Below, piece after piece: positions 10,469 to 21,600 of a DNA stretch of 64,000 nucleotides. The translations under genes were made by a program, and so were the position numbers. Origin of the DNA: Lepidostoma basale (lineage: Eukaryota; Arthropoda; Insecta; Trichoptera; Lepidostomatidae); assembly GCA_022606425.2 (NCBI GenBank), contig JAHDVF020000247.1:1-64000 (forward strand), read 5' to 3'. Position 1 is the stretch's first letter. Every line of letters begins with the position of its first letter. The notes beneath the pieces were generated by a model. The model was not told the DNA's origin. It did no database searches and saw nothing but the letters and a program-made list of their open reading frames with translations.

Positions 10469-11228
10469 GCTTATGCTAAGTGTCCCCATTTTGATTTAAA
10501 TTTTTGATTTAAAGGAAGTAACCGAATAAGCACATAAATAACTGTTAAATTAAATAACTTTGTTTTTGTATTACAATTGAGGTCACTACTTACAAAGCCA
10601 AAAAAAAAACTTTTTCCAACTTTGAATGGTAGATTATTAATAAAGTATTTTTGTATATTGTGTGCAAATGTTAGGATCATGAATAACTTAATTTCAAGTA
10701 AAATAAGACTTGAAATTTGATGTAGGTATCTTGCAAAATCAGTAACATCCATTTGCCGCCATCTTGATTTTGTCTCAACCCTGCTCGACTTGCAGTCCCC
10801 GATTCAAACAATTATTGTTGTGTTAAAATACTTTTTTTAAATAGCAAAAACTCTGTTAATAATAAAAACTTTTTTCAGTAATAAATAAATGTTCGTCAGA
10901 ATTTTCGGAGATTGCCAGTAACATTATTTTCTCTGATGTTATAATCAAAATAGGTAACCTCCAAACTTATGTGTTGCAAACCCGGTAACCTCCAAATGTA
11001 TTTATCAAAGTCAGCAAAATCCAAACTATAATTCAATTTATCTCAGTTTTACTCTTGATTTAATATACTTTTTTGGTGATCCTCGTTTCCTCCATTAATA
11101 AAACACGTACAAGCCATAAACATTATCTGAACAAAACGAAAAGAACTTCCGGAACAAAAACAATACTTTTCTTCATTTTTCTCAAAATAAAAATTTGTGG
11201 AGGTTACTAACTTTACAAGTAGTGCCCT
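10469..11228. other. Intergenic DNA with scattered TAACCTCCAAA motifs
   Basis: AT-rich; GGTAACCTCCAAA occurs at 10954 and 10985, with a partial inverted copy near 11199. No gene is recognised. Confidence 0.45.
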
Positions 11229-11456
11229 CAATTTTATTTTATTTTACGCGACAGCTGTTTCATCAACCAGTGTTGGCATCATCAGGTGTTACAATAATAT
11301 ATCAAATGTCAAATTTTCGTGATTTTTCGAATCTTTATTTAATATCACATAAAGATTCGAAAAATCACGAAAATTTGACATTTGATATATTATTGTTACA
11401 CCTGATTATGTCAACATAGGTTGATGAAACAGCTGTCGCGTAAAATAAAATACAAT
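11229..11456. mobile_element. 228-bp palindromic MITE
   Basis: The left arm TTTTACGCGACAGCTG through AAATTTTCGTGATTTTTCG is mirrored almost base for base on the right, with the centre near 11342. A related element with CGCGACAGCTGTTTCGCCAA starts at 63868. It has no coding capacity. Confidence 0.88.
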
Positions 11457-11659
11457 TGTGATACAAAAACAACGTTATTTAATTTAACAGTTTTAAAATG
11501 TAAAAGTATCATAGTGTTTCGGCGAAAACAATGAACTACATAAATAACTATATAACTTTGTGTCAAAAAGCAGATTGAATTTTTTTAAGTGGCTTAAAAT
11601 ATCGTCCGATTTTATTGATCGTGCGAACTGGAATTCTCTTCATGATTATCAACATGACT

Positions 11660-12010
11660 CTTCATGATTTCACTGGCTTGAAGGTCCAGAAAGAATCCAG
11701 AATAAACTCCGCTGGACAGTTTTAAAAGCGCTACATGGAATGGCACCAGGTTATATATTCGAGCTCCGTATAACGGACAGCCTAAATACAAGGAAATCCA
11801 CACTTTGCTCGGCGAACTCCTCGGCAATAGGAAGATGAGTTGAGCCGAGGCGTTGCCCTAATACAAATTTCGGGGATCGAGCGTTTGCGGTAGCCGGTCT
11901 ATCAGCTTGGAACAATCTCCCTGCACACCTCAGATTCAAAAAAGATCCGACAGAATTCAGATCTAAGCTGAAAACCCATCTTTATCACATTCATACTCAA
12001 TTTAAAATTT
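11660..12010 (+). mobile_element. LINE C-terminus (CR1/L2-like type)
   Basis: Sense codons give RWTVLKALHGMAPGYI, then NFGDRAFAVAGLSAWNNLPA and FRSKLKTHLY. GDRAFxVAxxxxWNxLP with a final FKxxLKTHLF is the usual end of CR1/L2/jockey-like ORF2. There is one frameshift near 11840. Confidence 0.82.
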
Positions 12011-12539
12011 TGCATATTTTGTTTTACTGTACTTTCTAACCGATCGCGAATATCAATCAGATGCAGCGTACACATTTAAATTTGAAACACGTCTTAATGC
12101 GCCCTTGAGGTGATTACATCATAAAAACGGCGCTTTAAAAGTTAGCATATTATTATTATGACCTTACAGTTATCGATGACATCGAGAAATCGGTGTGAAG
12201 CTTATGTGAGATTACAGCAATATTGTAACACAAGATGAGGAGCAAAAGCATTACCTATTGCTAGTCGTAAATACTATCGGAGCCAATTTCCATATCGCTC
12301 AAAGCATTCATTATCTGTAAATTAATAAACCTTAAAAATTAAAATCTACTGTCATTGTTTTATACAAAAACTTTTTTTTATTGTTGAGGAATTCTAGGCA
12401 TTGTTTTAGCTATTTTACTTCTAAATATTTGTTTTAAATTTGAAACAAAATTAATTTACCCCTTTTTGGGGCAGGTGTTGTTTTTTTTTTCCTTGTACAC
12501 AACAGGTCGTTTGAAACCATTTACTGTATACAATTTATT
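12011..12539. other. Intergenic DNA, nothing recognised
   Basis: Follows the LINE 3' end. AT-rich with a T tract near 12480; no frame or repeat is supported. Confidence 0.45.
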
Positions 12540-12705
12540 TTAGCTATGATATTGATTCTCATGACATGTGATAGGTAGCCAATCTATCGCCATTTTATTG
12601 TCACGTGAATTCTACACCAGACCAACGACAGTCTGACAATAACCCTGCCATCGCCGGGAATCGAACCCGGGACCTTCGGTATGGAAGTCAGAGCTCTAAC
12701 CACCA
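12540..12705 (-). mobile_element. SINE1 copy, minus strand
   Basis: Reverse of the 10252 copy: GATTCTCATGACATGTGATA, CACGTGAATTCTACACC, then the inverted B box GGGAATCGAACCC and the A-box part. The head is intact; the 3' (AAT)n end is missing. Confidence 0.87.
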
Positions 12706-13184
12706 ATAAAAAATACAAAATAATCACCAGTTACTACCCCTAAAGGAAAAGAATTAGGGGATGAGGCTTACAAAATCTAAAAAAAAAATTATATATTATA
12801 TATACTCGTATATATCTAACATTACATGATATAGAAATAAATTAAGAATATTCATACGATTTTAACATATTAACATTACGAAGATTCTGACACGAAAGCA
12901 GGTTTACATGTACTCCTGTACACTCCACGAGCAGTACATTAGTAAACTCCAGAGCCAAGTATGAACGAGGCTTGTGATTGAATAAATAATGATTAAGAGG
13001 GACCACACAGCTAATAGTCATTCCGCTAAAGCCGATAAGAAGCTTAGGCGAGAAGTAAGGGTGAGTGCCCAAAGCTCGGCTGGGTGACGCTTGCGGTAGC
13101 CGCGATGCGAAAATGTTCCCTCGACTTATGTTCTCCGCACCAAAAATGTTCAAATTTCGTAAATTAATGAAGACACTTATGTCA
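12706..13184. other. Unassigned intergenic stretch
   Basis: A 103-codon frame is open on the minus strand (12842-13153) but has no motif I know and shows no sign of selection. The DNA around GTGACGCTTGCGGTAGCC is less AT-rich than its flanks and may belong to an old LINE. I assign nothing. Confidence 0.35.
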
Positions 13185-13450
13185 TCTTTAAGGATTGATT
13201 GTATCTCAACAGAGACGATGATGTAAATTGTTTTTTGGAAACAGAATATGGTGGCCGAAGCGTTTACTGGATTTATGACCTGTCATTGGTTGGGTTAAGC
13301 GATCGCTTTATGTTAACAACGTTCCCCATTCCTCCCTTCTTACGACCACCACGTCTGACAATTTTTTGGAAGTTGTATACGAGTATATGCTACTATGTTC
13401 CACACTTCACATTTTTTTGTTCAATCTACACTAGCGCCATCTATTAATTT
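13185..13450 (-). repeat. T500 copy, truncated
   Basis: Inverted T500: begins with TTGTATCTCAACAGAGACG, then TATGACCTGTCATTGGTTGG and ATTCCTCCC, ending at CTAGCGCCATCTATTAA. Diverged about as much as the other single copies. Confidence 0.85.
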
Positions 13451-13704
13451 CACAGTTCAATTTTAATGTAGGTTAAACTTTTCAATAGTTACAACTATTG
13501 GCAGGTTTAATACAAAATGTTTAATATAATAATAATCAGGTGCTACTTGTCAGCAAACGAGATCTAAGTTACATATGGAGTCCAAGATAACACATATTTG
13601 CCACAGTTATTCTCTTCTTAATATCAACGTTATGCTATCTTTACGAGAGCATTGAGGACTGTGTGTCATAGATACATGGTGAATAACCAGTAACTAGCAC
13701 ATTT

Positions 13705-14230
13705 ATGTTCGATGAGAGATCTCAGAATCATCTACGATAGTAGGCTGACTATTTATGCTCATATCGAGAGGAATTTTAGCCTTGGACTGAGAATGTTGGG
13801 CTTCATCATTCGGACCAGAAAGATTTTCAGAGATCCCATTATGCTCGGAGTCCTATACAACTCATTGGTTTGGAGCAGACTCGAAAGTGATTCTGTGATA
13901 AGGAATCCTCACGGGATAATACGTTATGCTGGAGAGAAAAAAATTCTGAGGTACTTGAGGGAGTATAGTAGCTATCCATCACTCTATCCATTACCTTTTC
14001 GGTATTTCTTTTAATTTTGGAGATTAACCCTTTACAGCTTCGGAGAGATGTGTTTCTAATAATCCATTTATTTATATTAATCAGAGGATATTTCGAGAAC
14101 TCGGCCGTGCCGGAGGGAGTTGGTCTTTTCGTTTCTGATAAATATTTCCGACACCGCCAGCATAAATTGTTTTGACTACCGGCCGCCAGAACCAACCTAC
14201 CTCTGGTAGTACCGGTGGGAAGAGCAACCA
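13705..14230 (+). mobile_element. LINE ORF2 C-terminal remnant
   Basis: Translates as RDLRIIYDSRLTIYAHIER, LGLRMLGFIIRTRK, LYNSLVWSRLES, and after frame breaks LRRDVFLIIHLF and RTNLPLVVPVGRAT. GVxxDSxLxxxxHI and LYxSLVxxxLEY are the classic thumb/C-terminal segments of jockey/R1/CR1-type reverse transcriptases. At least two frameshifts. Confidence 0.85.
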
Positions 14231-14566
14231 GTCTTTAGAACACGATCTCCTCGGAAATCGACGTCATTTATATTAGTAAAATTACGTTCAGGAGGCAAAT
14301 ATTTTTTACTTTAGATAGTATCTTGTCATTCTAAAGTTGAACCATCTCTTATTAAACGTTAACTTTTACGTTACTGATATTTTACCTGGTCTTAAATATA
14401 TGCTGTAAAGTGTACATATATCATATGTATAATGAATTTTAATATAAATTTATTGATTTAGTTTGATTTAATTTAACCATAACTTCATTGCAGTTAATTA
14501 CAACTGATTGATGGTTGAGGTATTTGTTTTATAATTCTCCATTATCCATTAATAATAGTAAACACT

Positions 14567-15233
14567 ATTGTTTAGTGGTTTTACTTGGATTTAATTCATA
14601 TAAATAGTCATAAATTTGTTTCACTTTTCGAGAGCATTCTCAAGATCCAGATTTTAGAATGCCATCGCAAGGCGACACAAATTTAGCACTATTTATATAA
14701 TTTAACTAACTAACTAACTAACTAATCATCACGCCGTCTTCCCTAAAGGGTAGGCAGAAAGAATGGATTGCCACACTTTTCTTTTCTGACAAATTTCTCT
14801 TGCTTCCTCAACATTCATACATCGTGTCATGCACGCGAGTCGATTTCTCTGACTCCTCACATGGCCGACATTAAATATTTGATTTATTTGATCGTGCCAC
14901 GTTTTCCTCGGTCTTCTTCTATTTCTGGTTCCATTTACATCGTTAACATATATTTTTTTTCCATTCTTTCTTCATTTATCTTTCCATATGTCCTAACCAT
15001 CTTAATGATCCTTTCATTATTTTGTTCATATACGTAACACCATCATTCGCACCGCATTCACTTCTTATATTTTCATTCATAATACACAGAGTATTCACAC
15101 ATTCGTCTAAGAGATCTCATTTGTACTGCATTTATTCAACTTTCATCATTCTTTTGCCAGTTCCATGCTTCGCTTCCATTCTTAATTTATATAAACTAAA
15201 TCCAAGTAAAACCACCAAACAATCGTGTTTACT
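14567..15233. mobile_element. Inverted-repeat element hosting a LINE-TTAG copy
   Basis: Left AGTAAACACTATTGTTTAGT and GGTTTTACTTGGATTTAATT are mirrored at 15187-15233, arms of about 47 bp. The interior is largely a LINE-TTAG insertion (14699-15185), so the host element was probably much shorter. No transposase seen. Confidence 0.68.
14699..15185 (-). mobile_element. LINE-TTAG, 5'-truncated copy
   Basis: Reverse (TTAG)5, the ATCACGCCGTC end, a CCCTAAAGGG version of the stem-loop, then antisense ORF2 codons through YGSEAWNWQ. Small indels break the frame. Confidence 0.87.
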
Positions 15234-15239
15234 TTAAAA

Positions 15240-16150
15240 AAAAAACTGATCCTAAATATGAGGATAAAAACAGCCTTATTCAATAACTGATTATGCAAAA
15301 ACCACATAATATATTAAATAGTTCCGTATATGTGTTTTACAGGAAAAACCGAAATTAAAACAACGCTTGCCTTTTATATTATATATATCCTCATATTATG
15401 ATAGTTATCGCTATCGTAATTCTCGTATCCTGAAGCAGCCTTAAACTTGTTTGTAAATAGCCTACCCGTTTTTTTGGTATTCGCACAGTGTCGCTTGGAC
15501 CGCTTAGATCAATTTTTGCTTTATCAACTATATGTTTTGGTAAATATCAGTTGTTTGTGATATTATTTCAAATTAATTCATAAAAAAATAATAAGTGAGC
15601 CATGTAAGTATCACATTTCTTTGAAGTATTCAGATTTTCTTATTTATTCGCCATCACATTGTTGTGGATTCGGATTTAAATATTTTCATTGAAAATATTG
15701 TATTTTAGAAAAAAAAGTGTTTTTAAAACAAATTATTGATTAAAATAAAATTCAGGGTTAATTTAAGTGTTAATTTAGATATAATAACATTTTTAATATT
15801 AATATAAAAACACTATGTTTTCCATTTTTAATTATTCCCGACATGTTTCGAAGATGTATACCGTTCTCTATGATTAAAAATAAACTTAATGTTGAAAAAA
15901 CTAGTTAAATTAATTTATTTAAAAAAAACGTCATTATGGTTTTCCAAAGTGTCAATGACTTTATATAAAATATAATATAAACATATAAAAATTCACCACG
16001 AAAAAAGTATTTTAAATAAATGGCATTATTTTTTGCACTCTTTAACTTGTTAAACGTTAATGTTAAGAAAATAAATATTATAACTTTTCATTAGTTTTAA
16101 AGATAAATGATCATACTTGTATACTGTGTTTTTTCTCAACTTTGTTTTGT
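15240..16150. other. AT-rich intergenic DNA
   Basis: Long A/T runs; a weak relative of the block near 15820 (CGACATGTTTCGAAG) recurs at 49010 and 60950. No gene is supported. Confidence 0.45.
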
Positions 16151-16154
16151 TTTA

Positions 16155-16345
16155 TCGAACCAACTATAATATCTCTATCTCTATCAGTCTATCCATTCGG
16201 AGAGACGACGTGATGGTTAGTTAGTTAGTTAGTATACTATCATACATCGTATTCCTGTGCATTGTTCTCTCTAATCTCATTTCGACGGCATTTATCTATT
16301 TTTCATCCTTCTTTGAAAGTTTCAAGCTTTACTTCCACACATAAG
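16155..16345. mobile_element. Two LINE-TTAG scraps
   Basis: 16155-16230 is a sense 3' end (CATTCGGAGAGACGACGTG, then TTAG repeats). 16240-16345 is an antisense scrap with ATTTCGACGGCATTTATC and TACTTCCACACATAAG. They are opposed, as at 7978/8148. Confidence 0.7.
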
Positions 16346-16540
16346 AAATAGTAATAAACTTTATGTAATTAAAAAACAATACTTTAAATATTGATGAAAA
16401 TGTCATTTTCAAGAGGTTTTATTAAAATATATGAAAGTTTCACATTTCGCCTGGTTAGAACTCCATTATGTTTTGCCATCTTTGCTTTAATGTGGATATA
16501 TTTTTATTATTGACATTTTTGTCTGACGCAATACAAATAA

Positions 16541-16640
16541 TTTAACCTTTACTGCGATTTGGCTCGCGCTATAATGATGGAAATAACTATTCTACAGAAG
16601 AATAATAATAATAATAATTATAATAATAATAATCCATTTT
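16541..16640 (+). mobile_element. SINE1 3' end
   Basis: GATTTGGCTCGCGCTATAATG followed by a long AAT-rich tail. Only the 3' third is present (5' truncated). Confidence 0.78.
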
Positions 16641-16699
16641 CGTTAATATTGTTTTTTTTATATTTAATATCGGTGTCTGGTTCTATACGGAAACAAATC

Positions 16700-16967
16700 T
16701 ATATATCGCACGTTGAAAACAAAAGTGACACTATACAAAAATCTCAATTTTTCAGTAAGGTCATTTAAAGTTTTGCCTGCTTATTAACCTAATTAAAATC
16801 AACTAGATTCTGATAGAATAATATCTAAACTATTATATAAAACAACAACATAAGATATATTTCTACTCACAGTGAAGTTATTGACCTCACAAAAACTTTA
16901 AATGACCGTGCTGAAAAATTGAGATTTTTGTATAGTGTCACTTTTGTTTTCAACGTGCGATATGTAG
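16700..16967. mobile_element. Inverted-repeat (fold-back) element, ~268 bp
   Basis: About 72-bp arms: left ATATCGCACGTTGAAAACAA to TTTAAAGTTTT, mirrored at 16890-16964. The spacer is ~115 bp. No coding capacity, so MITE-like. Confidence 0.85.
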
Positions 16968-17257
16968 GTATTAGTATGGTATAATAGAAAACAGGTTTAT
17001 TTCAATAAAAAAATTCATTTTTTTGTGTTCCTTTGTACAAGAAAGAGTCAAGGAAAAATATTCTAAAAAACATAGGGAATGTACTTGTTTTTCTGGTTTA
17101 AAAAAAATCTAAAATAAATATGCAGGCCTCTTTGAAAAAATTTTTTTTTTGATTTTAATATTTTAATTGACAAAATACTATTAAAAAAAGTATGTGTTCA
17201 TGCAAAAACAATAATAAATAACAATAGTATAATATAAGGGATATTGAAATAAGTGTT

Positions 17258-17845
17258 GGGGCAGGCAACAAAGTGAATGGTGCACTTAAAGTTGTCATCT
17301 TAAACAAAAACCTATCCAAAAAAGCTAGAATGGCAGTGCACAATGGTGTTCTTTTACCGACCCTTATGTATGGAAGCGAAGCATGGAACTGGCAAAAGAA
17401 GGATGAAAGTAGAATAAATGCATATCTAGAAATGATATCTCTTAGACGAATGTGTAGATACTCTGTGTATGATAGAGCGTCGAATGAAAATAAAATAAGT
17501 GAATGCAGTGCAAATGATGGTGTTATGAACAAAATAATGAAAGGATCATTAAGATGGTTAGGACATGTGGAAAGAATGAATGAAGAAAGAATGGTAAAAA
17601 AAATTATATGTTAACGATGTAAATGGAACCAGAAATAGCGGAAGACCGAGGAAAACTTGGCACGATCAAATAAATCAAATATTGAATGTCGGCCATTTGA
17701 GGAGTCAGAAAACGACGCGCGTGCATGACACGATGTATGAATGTTGAGGAAGCAAGAGATATCTCAGGAAAGAAAAGTGTGGCAATCCATTCTTTCTGGC
17801 TACCCTTTAGGGGAGACGGCGTGATGGTTAGTTAGTTTTTTAGTT
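17258..17845 (+). mobile_element. LINE-TTAG copy with tail
   Basis: Starts GVGAGNKVNGALKVV-like, continues LMYGSEAWNWQKKDESRINA, GSLRWLGHVERMNEERM, a frameshift, then TWHDQINQI and the 3' end ACCCTTTAGGGGAGACGGCG, GATGGTTAG. Two or three frame breaks; no catalytic reverse transcriptase part. Confidence 0.88.
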
Positions 17846-18211
17846 TATTCGCTATATTAAACTTTCAACAATCTCCTTTCAAACAGAAAATATTTTTTTA
17901 CGTATTTATTTCAATCATAAACATCTTCTACTCTGCGTAATAATATGGAAATATGTAGTTAAAATATACATAGAGATGTGAAATAATCTTGTTTCCTCAC
18001 CGAAGATGCTAGGGTGTCCACATCTCCTTCGGGCTTAAAATCACTCTTCTTTGTTCAGTTTGAAGGTATTGTTTCACCCATCCAACAATAGCAGTCAGAG
18101 ATCTATCCAAGCCTAGTTAGTTAGTTATTATTTGAATAAACACATTTACAAAAAAATTAAAACCTTTACAATGTTTAAGTTGATAAAAACAATAACATAT
18201 ATTAATTATTA

Positions 18212-18600
18212 TGATTAAATTGTATCTCAATATAGACGAAGATGCAAATTGGAAACTGAATATGGTTGATCAAGGTGTTTACAGGACTTATGACCTGTCA
18301 TTGGTTGGGTTAAGCGCACACTTTATGTAATTACAACATTCCCCATTCCACCTTTGTTATGACCATGTCTGACAAATTTTTGGAAGTTGTATATATGTTA
18401 AAGTCCAACGCCAGAATTCACATGCTAGTTTCAATGCGCCATCTATGAAGATTTTGATTATATATGTTAATTTCTAGGATTAATCTATATAATCTACATA
18501 CTAACGCCATCTATGAAGACTTATGCTTATTAAGCATTAAGCAGAATATCTTTTTTAACACAATGTGAAAGGCTACGCCATATATATTAACTTTATAATT
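18212..18600 (-). repeat. T500 copy just upstream of gene B
   Basis: Inverted T500: TTGTATCTCAATATAGACG, ACAGGACTTATGACCTGTC, ATTCCCCATTCCACC, CGCCATCTATGAAG and AACACAATGTGAAAGGC. It ends about 70 bp before the gene B start codon, so the presumptive promoter lies in or beside it. Confidence 0.85.
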
Positions 18601-18631
18601 GTGTACACATATATTTAACTTTATAATGGTG

Positions 18632-18669
18632 TTTCAGTGGTATTGGAATAAAATAATAAGCTCGTAGTC
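18632..18669 (+). promoter_or_regulatory. Putative leader of gene B with TCAGT initiator
   Basis: TTTCAGTGG lies ~35 bp before the ATG and contains TCAGT, the arthropod initiator consensus. AATAAAATAAT follows. Gene C has the same order (GTTTCAGGG, then AATAAAATAAT) immediately before its ATG. The shared block is visible; its role as a transcription start is inferred. Confidence 0.35.
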
Positions 18670-21600
18670 ATGTGGGAAAGCACCGCTCTTCCTGGTTTCG
18701 GGCTGATGCGAGGGGGGCTCTTGCTGGTGGCGGCGCTGCTGGTTATTGGAGGGTGGTTGTGGGGACGGCGTCGGTTGTACGTCCTCAGCTTCCAACTGCC
18801 CGGTCCATTCGCCCTACCCTTCATAGGAAATGGGCATCAGCTCAACGTTTTCGGATCGCCTCAAAGTAAGCTACTTCAGTGATAACCTGTAAAATAACCT
18901 GTATTGTTTGAAATCATTATAATTTACGAGTGGGTCAGTATTGTATTTGAACGGCCGTAACGTTGAAGGGGTGGAAAAATTAAAATACCTCGGCAGCATA
19001 CTAACGCAATCTCTTGACCCAAATGTAGAGATAAAATGCATAATTGAGGCAGCAAGAGCTACGTTCAATAAAACGAAATCACTCTTCTGCAATGATAACG
19101 TAAACTTGAAACTCCGCCAGAGAATGATCAAATGCTATGTGTGGTCTGTTTTATTGTACGGGTGTGAAACTTGGACCCTGAAAGTTAACTGAATGAACAG
19201 ACTGGAAGCATTTGAAATGTGGCTCCATCGCCGAATGCTCAGAGTTCCCTGGACAGACATGGTTACCAATACCGAAGTCCTGAAGCGAGCTAGAGTTGAC
19301 AGGGAATTGTTATCAACTATCAAGGTTCGAAAGATCTCACATCTGGGTCATATAGTGCGTGGGGAAAGTACCCCCTTCTCCAACTGATATTGGAGGGAAA
19401 AATTGAGGGACGCCGAGGGCCCGAAAGGAGACAAATGACCTGGCTGCGAAACATGAGGGAGTGGACCGGCATCCGAAGTGTGGAGGAGCTGTTCCGAGCG
19501 GCGCAGGACAGGAACAGGTTCGCCGAGGCGATCGCCAACGTTGGGGGGACCCGACGGGGCACTTGAAGAATAATAAGATAATTTACGAAAAAATGGAAAA
19601 ATACATCAATATTGTTAAGATAATAAACTGATTTAATTTAAAGTTTTAAGTATACGATACTTAATATAAATGATTATAATTTACTTTCAATATTAAATCC
19701 ATAAGGCAATTTTATGCCACTCCTTAAACTATTAAATAATTAATACAAATGAAAACGTAAGTTTTTTTTATATTTTATGGGAATGACATGTTTTGCCTTT
19801 CCAAGACATTATCAAATGTGACTAAATTTCAGCTTGCTGGTGTTTATATACACTAAGTAAGTGGGGCAGAATACGATAATTAACGATATCATAAAATTTC
19901 TTAACGAGTTCCAAGAAATACTTTCTAATATTTCTAAGCCTACACAAATAATTATTTGTTAAAAATGTATAATGTCACATTAATTTACGTTAATTACCAC
20001 ATAATGCTCTACTTACTAGTGTATATAAACAGCAACAAGCTGATATTTCATCACATTTGATAATGCCTTAGACGGGCGAAACGTCATGTCATTCCCATAA
20101 ATATAATAAAACTTCTAGAAAACGGACGTTTTTATTCGTTCTTTATTTTCAAGGAATTATTATGTTCTTTATTTTCAAGGAATGATCTATAGCTTTCTCG
20201 AGATGCTGCACACTTACGATGGATTCTGGAGGCTCTGGCTCGGCCCGAAATTCTGTGTGGTGTTGACTAACGTCGAAGACATGCAGGTATGCATATTATT
20301 TTTACCACACATATTTGACTTTACTCTTTACCCGCTGCGACTGACTTTAGTCAGATTATTAATTCGTAAACATCAGGATCCCGAGTATGTGTTTATTCAT
20401 CATCAGCCGTCTGTCATCCAATGCTGAATGTAGAAATTGTGTATTTTCTTTTGCTGTTGTATTGCTTTGTGTGTACGGCGGGACATCGAGGGAGAGAAGC
20501 GTAGCTTAAATGTGGTCTGGGTCCCCCTTGGCTGCTAACATACATATATTATTATTATTAAATCAGGTGGTGGTCTAGGGGATAGAACGCTTGGTTCCTG
20601 ATCCAGGGGGCCTGGGTTCAAGCCTGGACACGACCAGACTCCTTCTTCATAATAATGAGCTATTTTCTGCTCACATTGAAGATTGTAAAAGTAAATTCTA
20701 ATATCATTGATTTAAATCCTTGGTATTAGTCTTTTTTTTTTTTTTAACGTAAGTCCCGCATGGACGGGGGACGGGCCTAGGGAGTGCACGAGTGAAACTG
20801 ACGAAAGGCGCCGCTGCTCCTATAACAGCTTCGGGTAAGCGGAGGGAGCCCTCTATGGCTCGGCCATATAATGCTGAATGTAGCCCTCTCCCAAAGCACG
20901 CCACCGCCCCCTATCCATTGACGCTCTTCAGATCGTCGGTCCAGCGGGCAGGGGGACGTCCAACTCTACGGAAATCAGTACGCGATCTCCACTCCAAGAA
21001 CCCGTCTCCCCCATCGACCGTCGATTCTTCGACAGATATGGCCAGCCTATCGCCACTTCAGCCCGCCCATCCTCAGAGCTACCTCAGTCACCTAGGTTTA
21101 ATGTCGAATAAATTCGTTTCTAAATGTGTCCTTCAAGGTTATTCCAAACATGGCTCATTCCATGGCGCGTTGGGCGACCTTGAATCTGAAGACTAGACCT
21201 TTTGTCAGTGTCCAAGCCTCGACTCCGTACGTAATGACTGGCAAGACGCACTGGTTGAAGACTTTAGTCTTGAGGCATTGTGGTATTTTAGAGGTGAGAA
21301 CATGACGTAATTTTCCAAAGGCCGCCCAACCCAACTGAATTCTTTGGTCGGCTTCTTTCTAGAAATGGTTTCTACCTAGTTGTATGATTTGGCCAAGAAA
21401 TGTATATTCTTGTACCACTTTGAGAGCCGACCCATCGACGGTTACTGATTTTGGGATAATAATATTATATTCATTATATTATCCCGAATTCATTCATCCT
21501 GAGACCCACTCGCCTGGATGCAGTGTTCAGTTCATCAAGCATGCCTTCGAGTTCCCCCACAGATTCCGCCAGAATGACAATGTCATCTGCAAATGTGTTT

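Noticed and set aside
12842..13153. 103-codon minus-strand frame considered as a small gene
   Set aside because: No recognisable domain or signal, and surrounded by repeats; listed only as an unassigned stretch.
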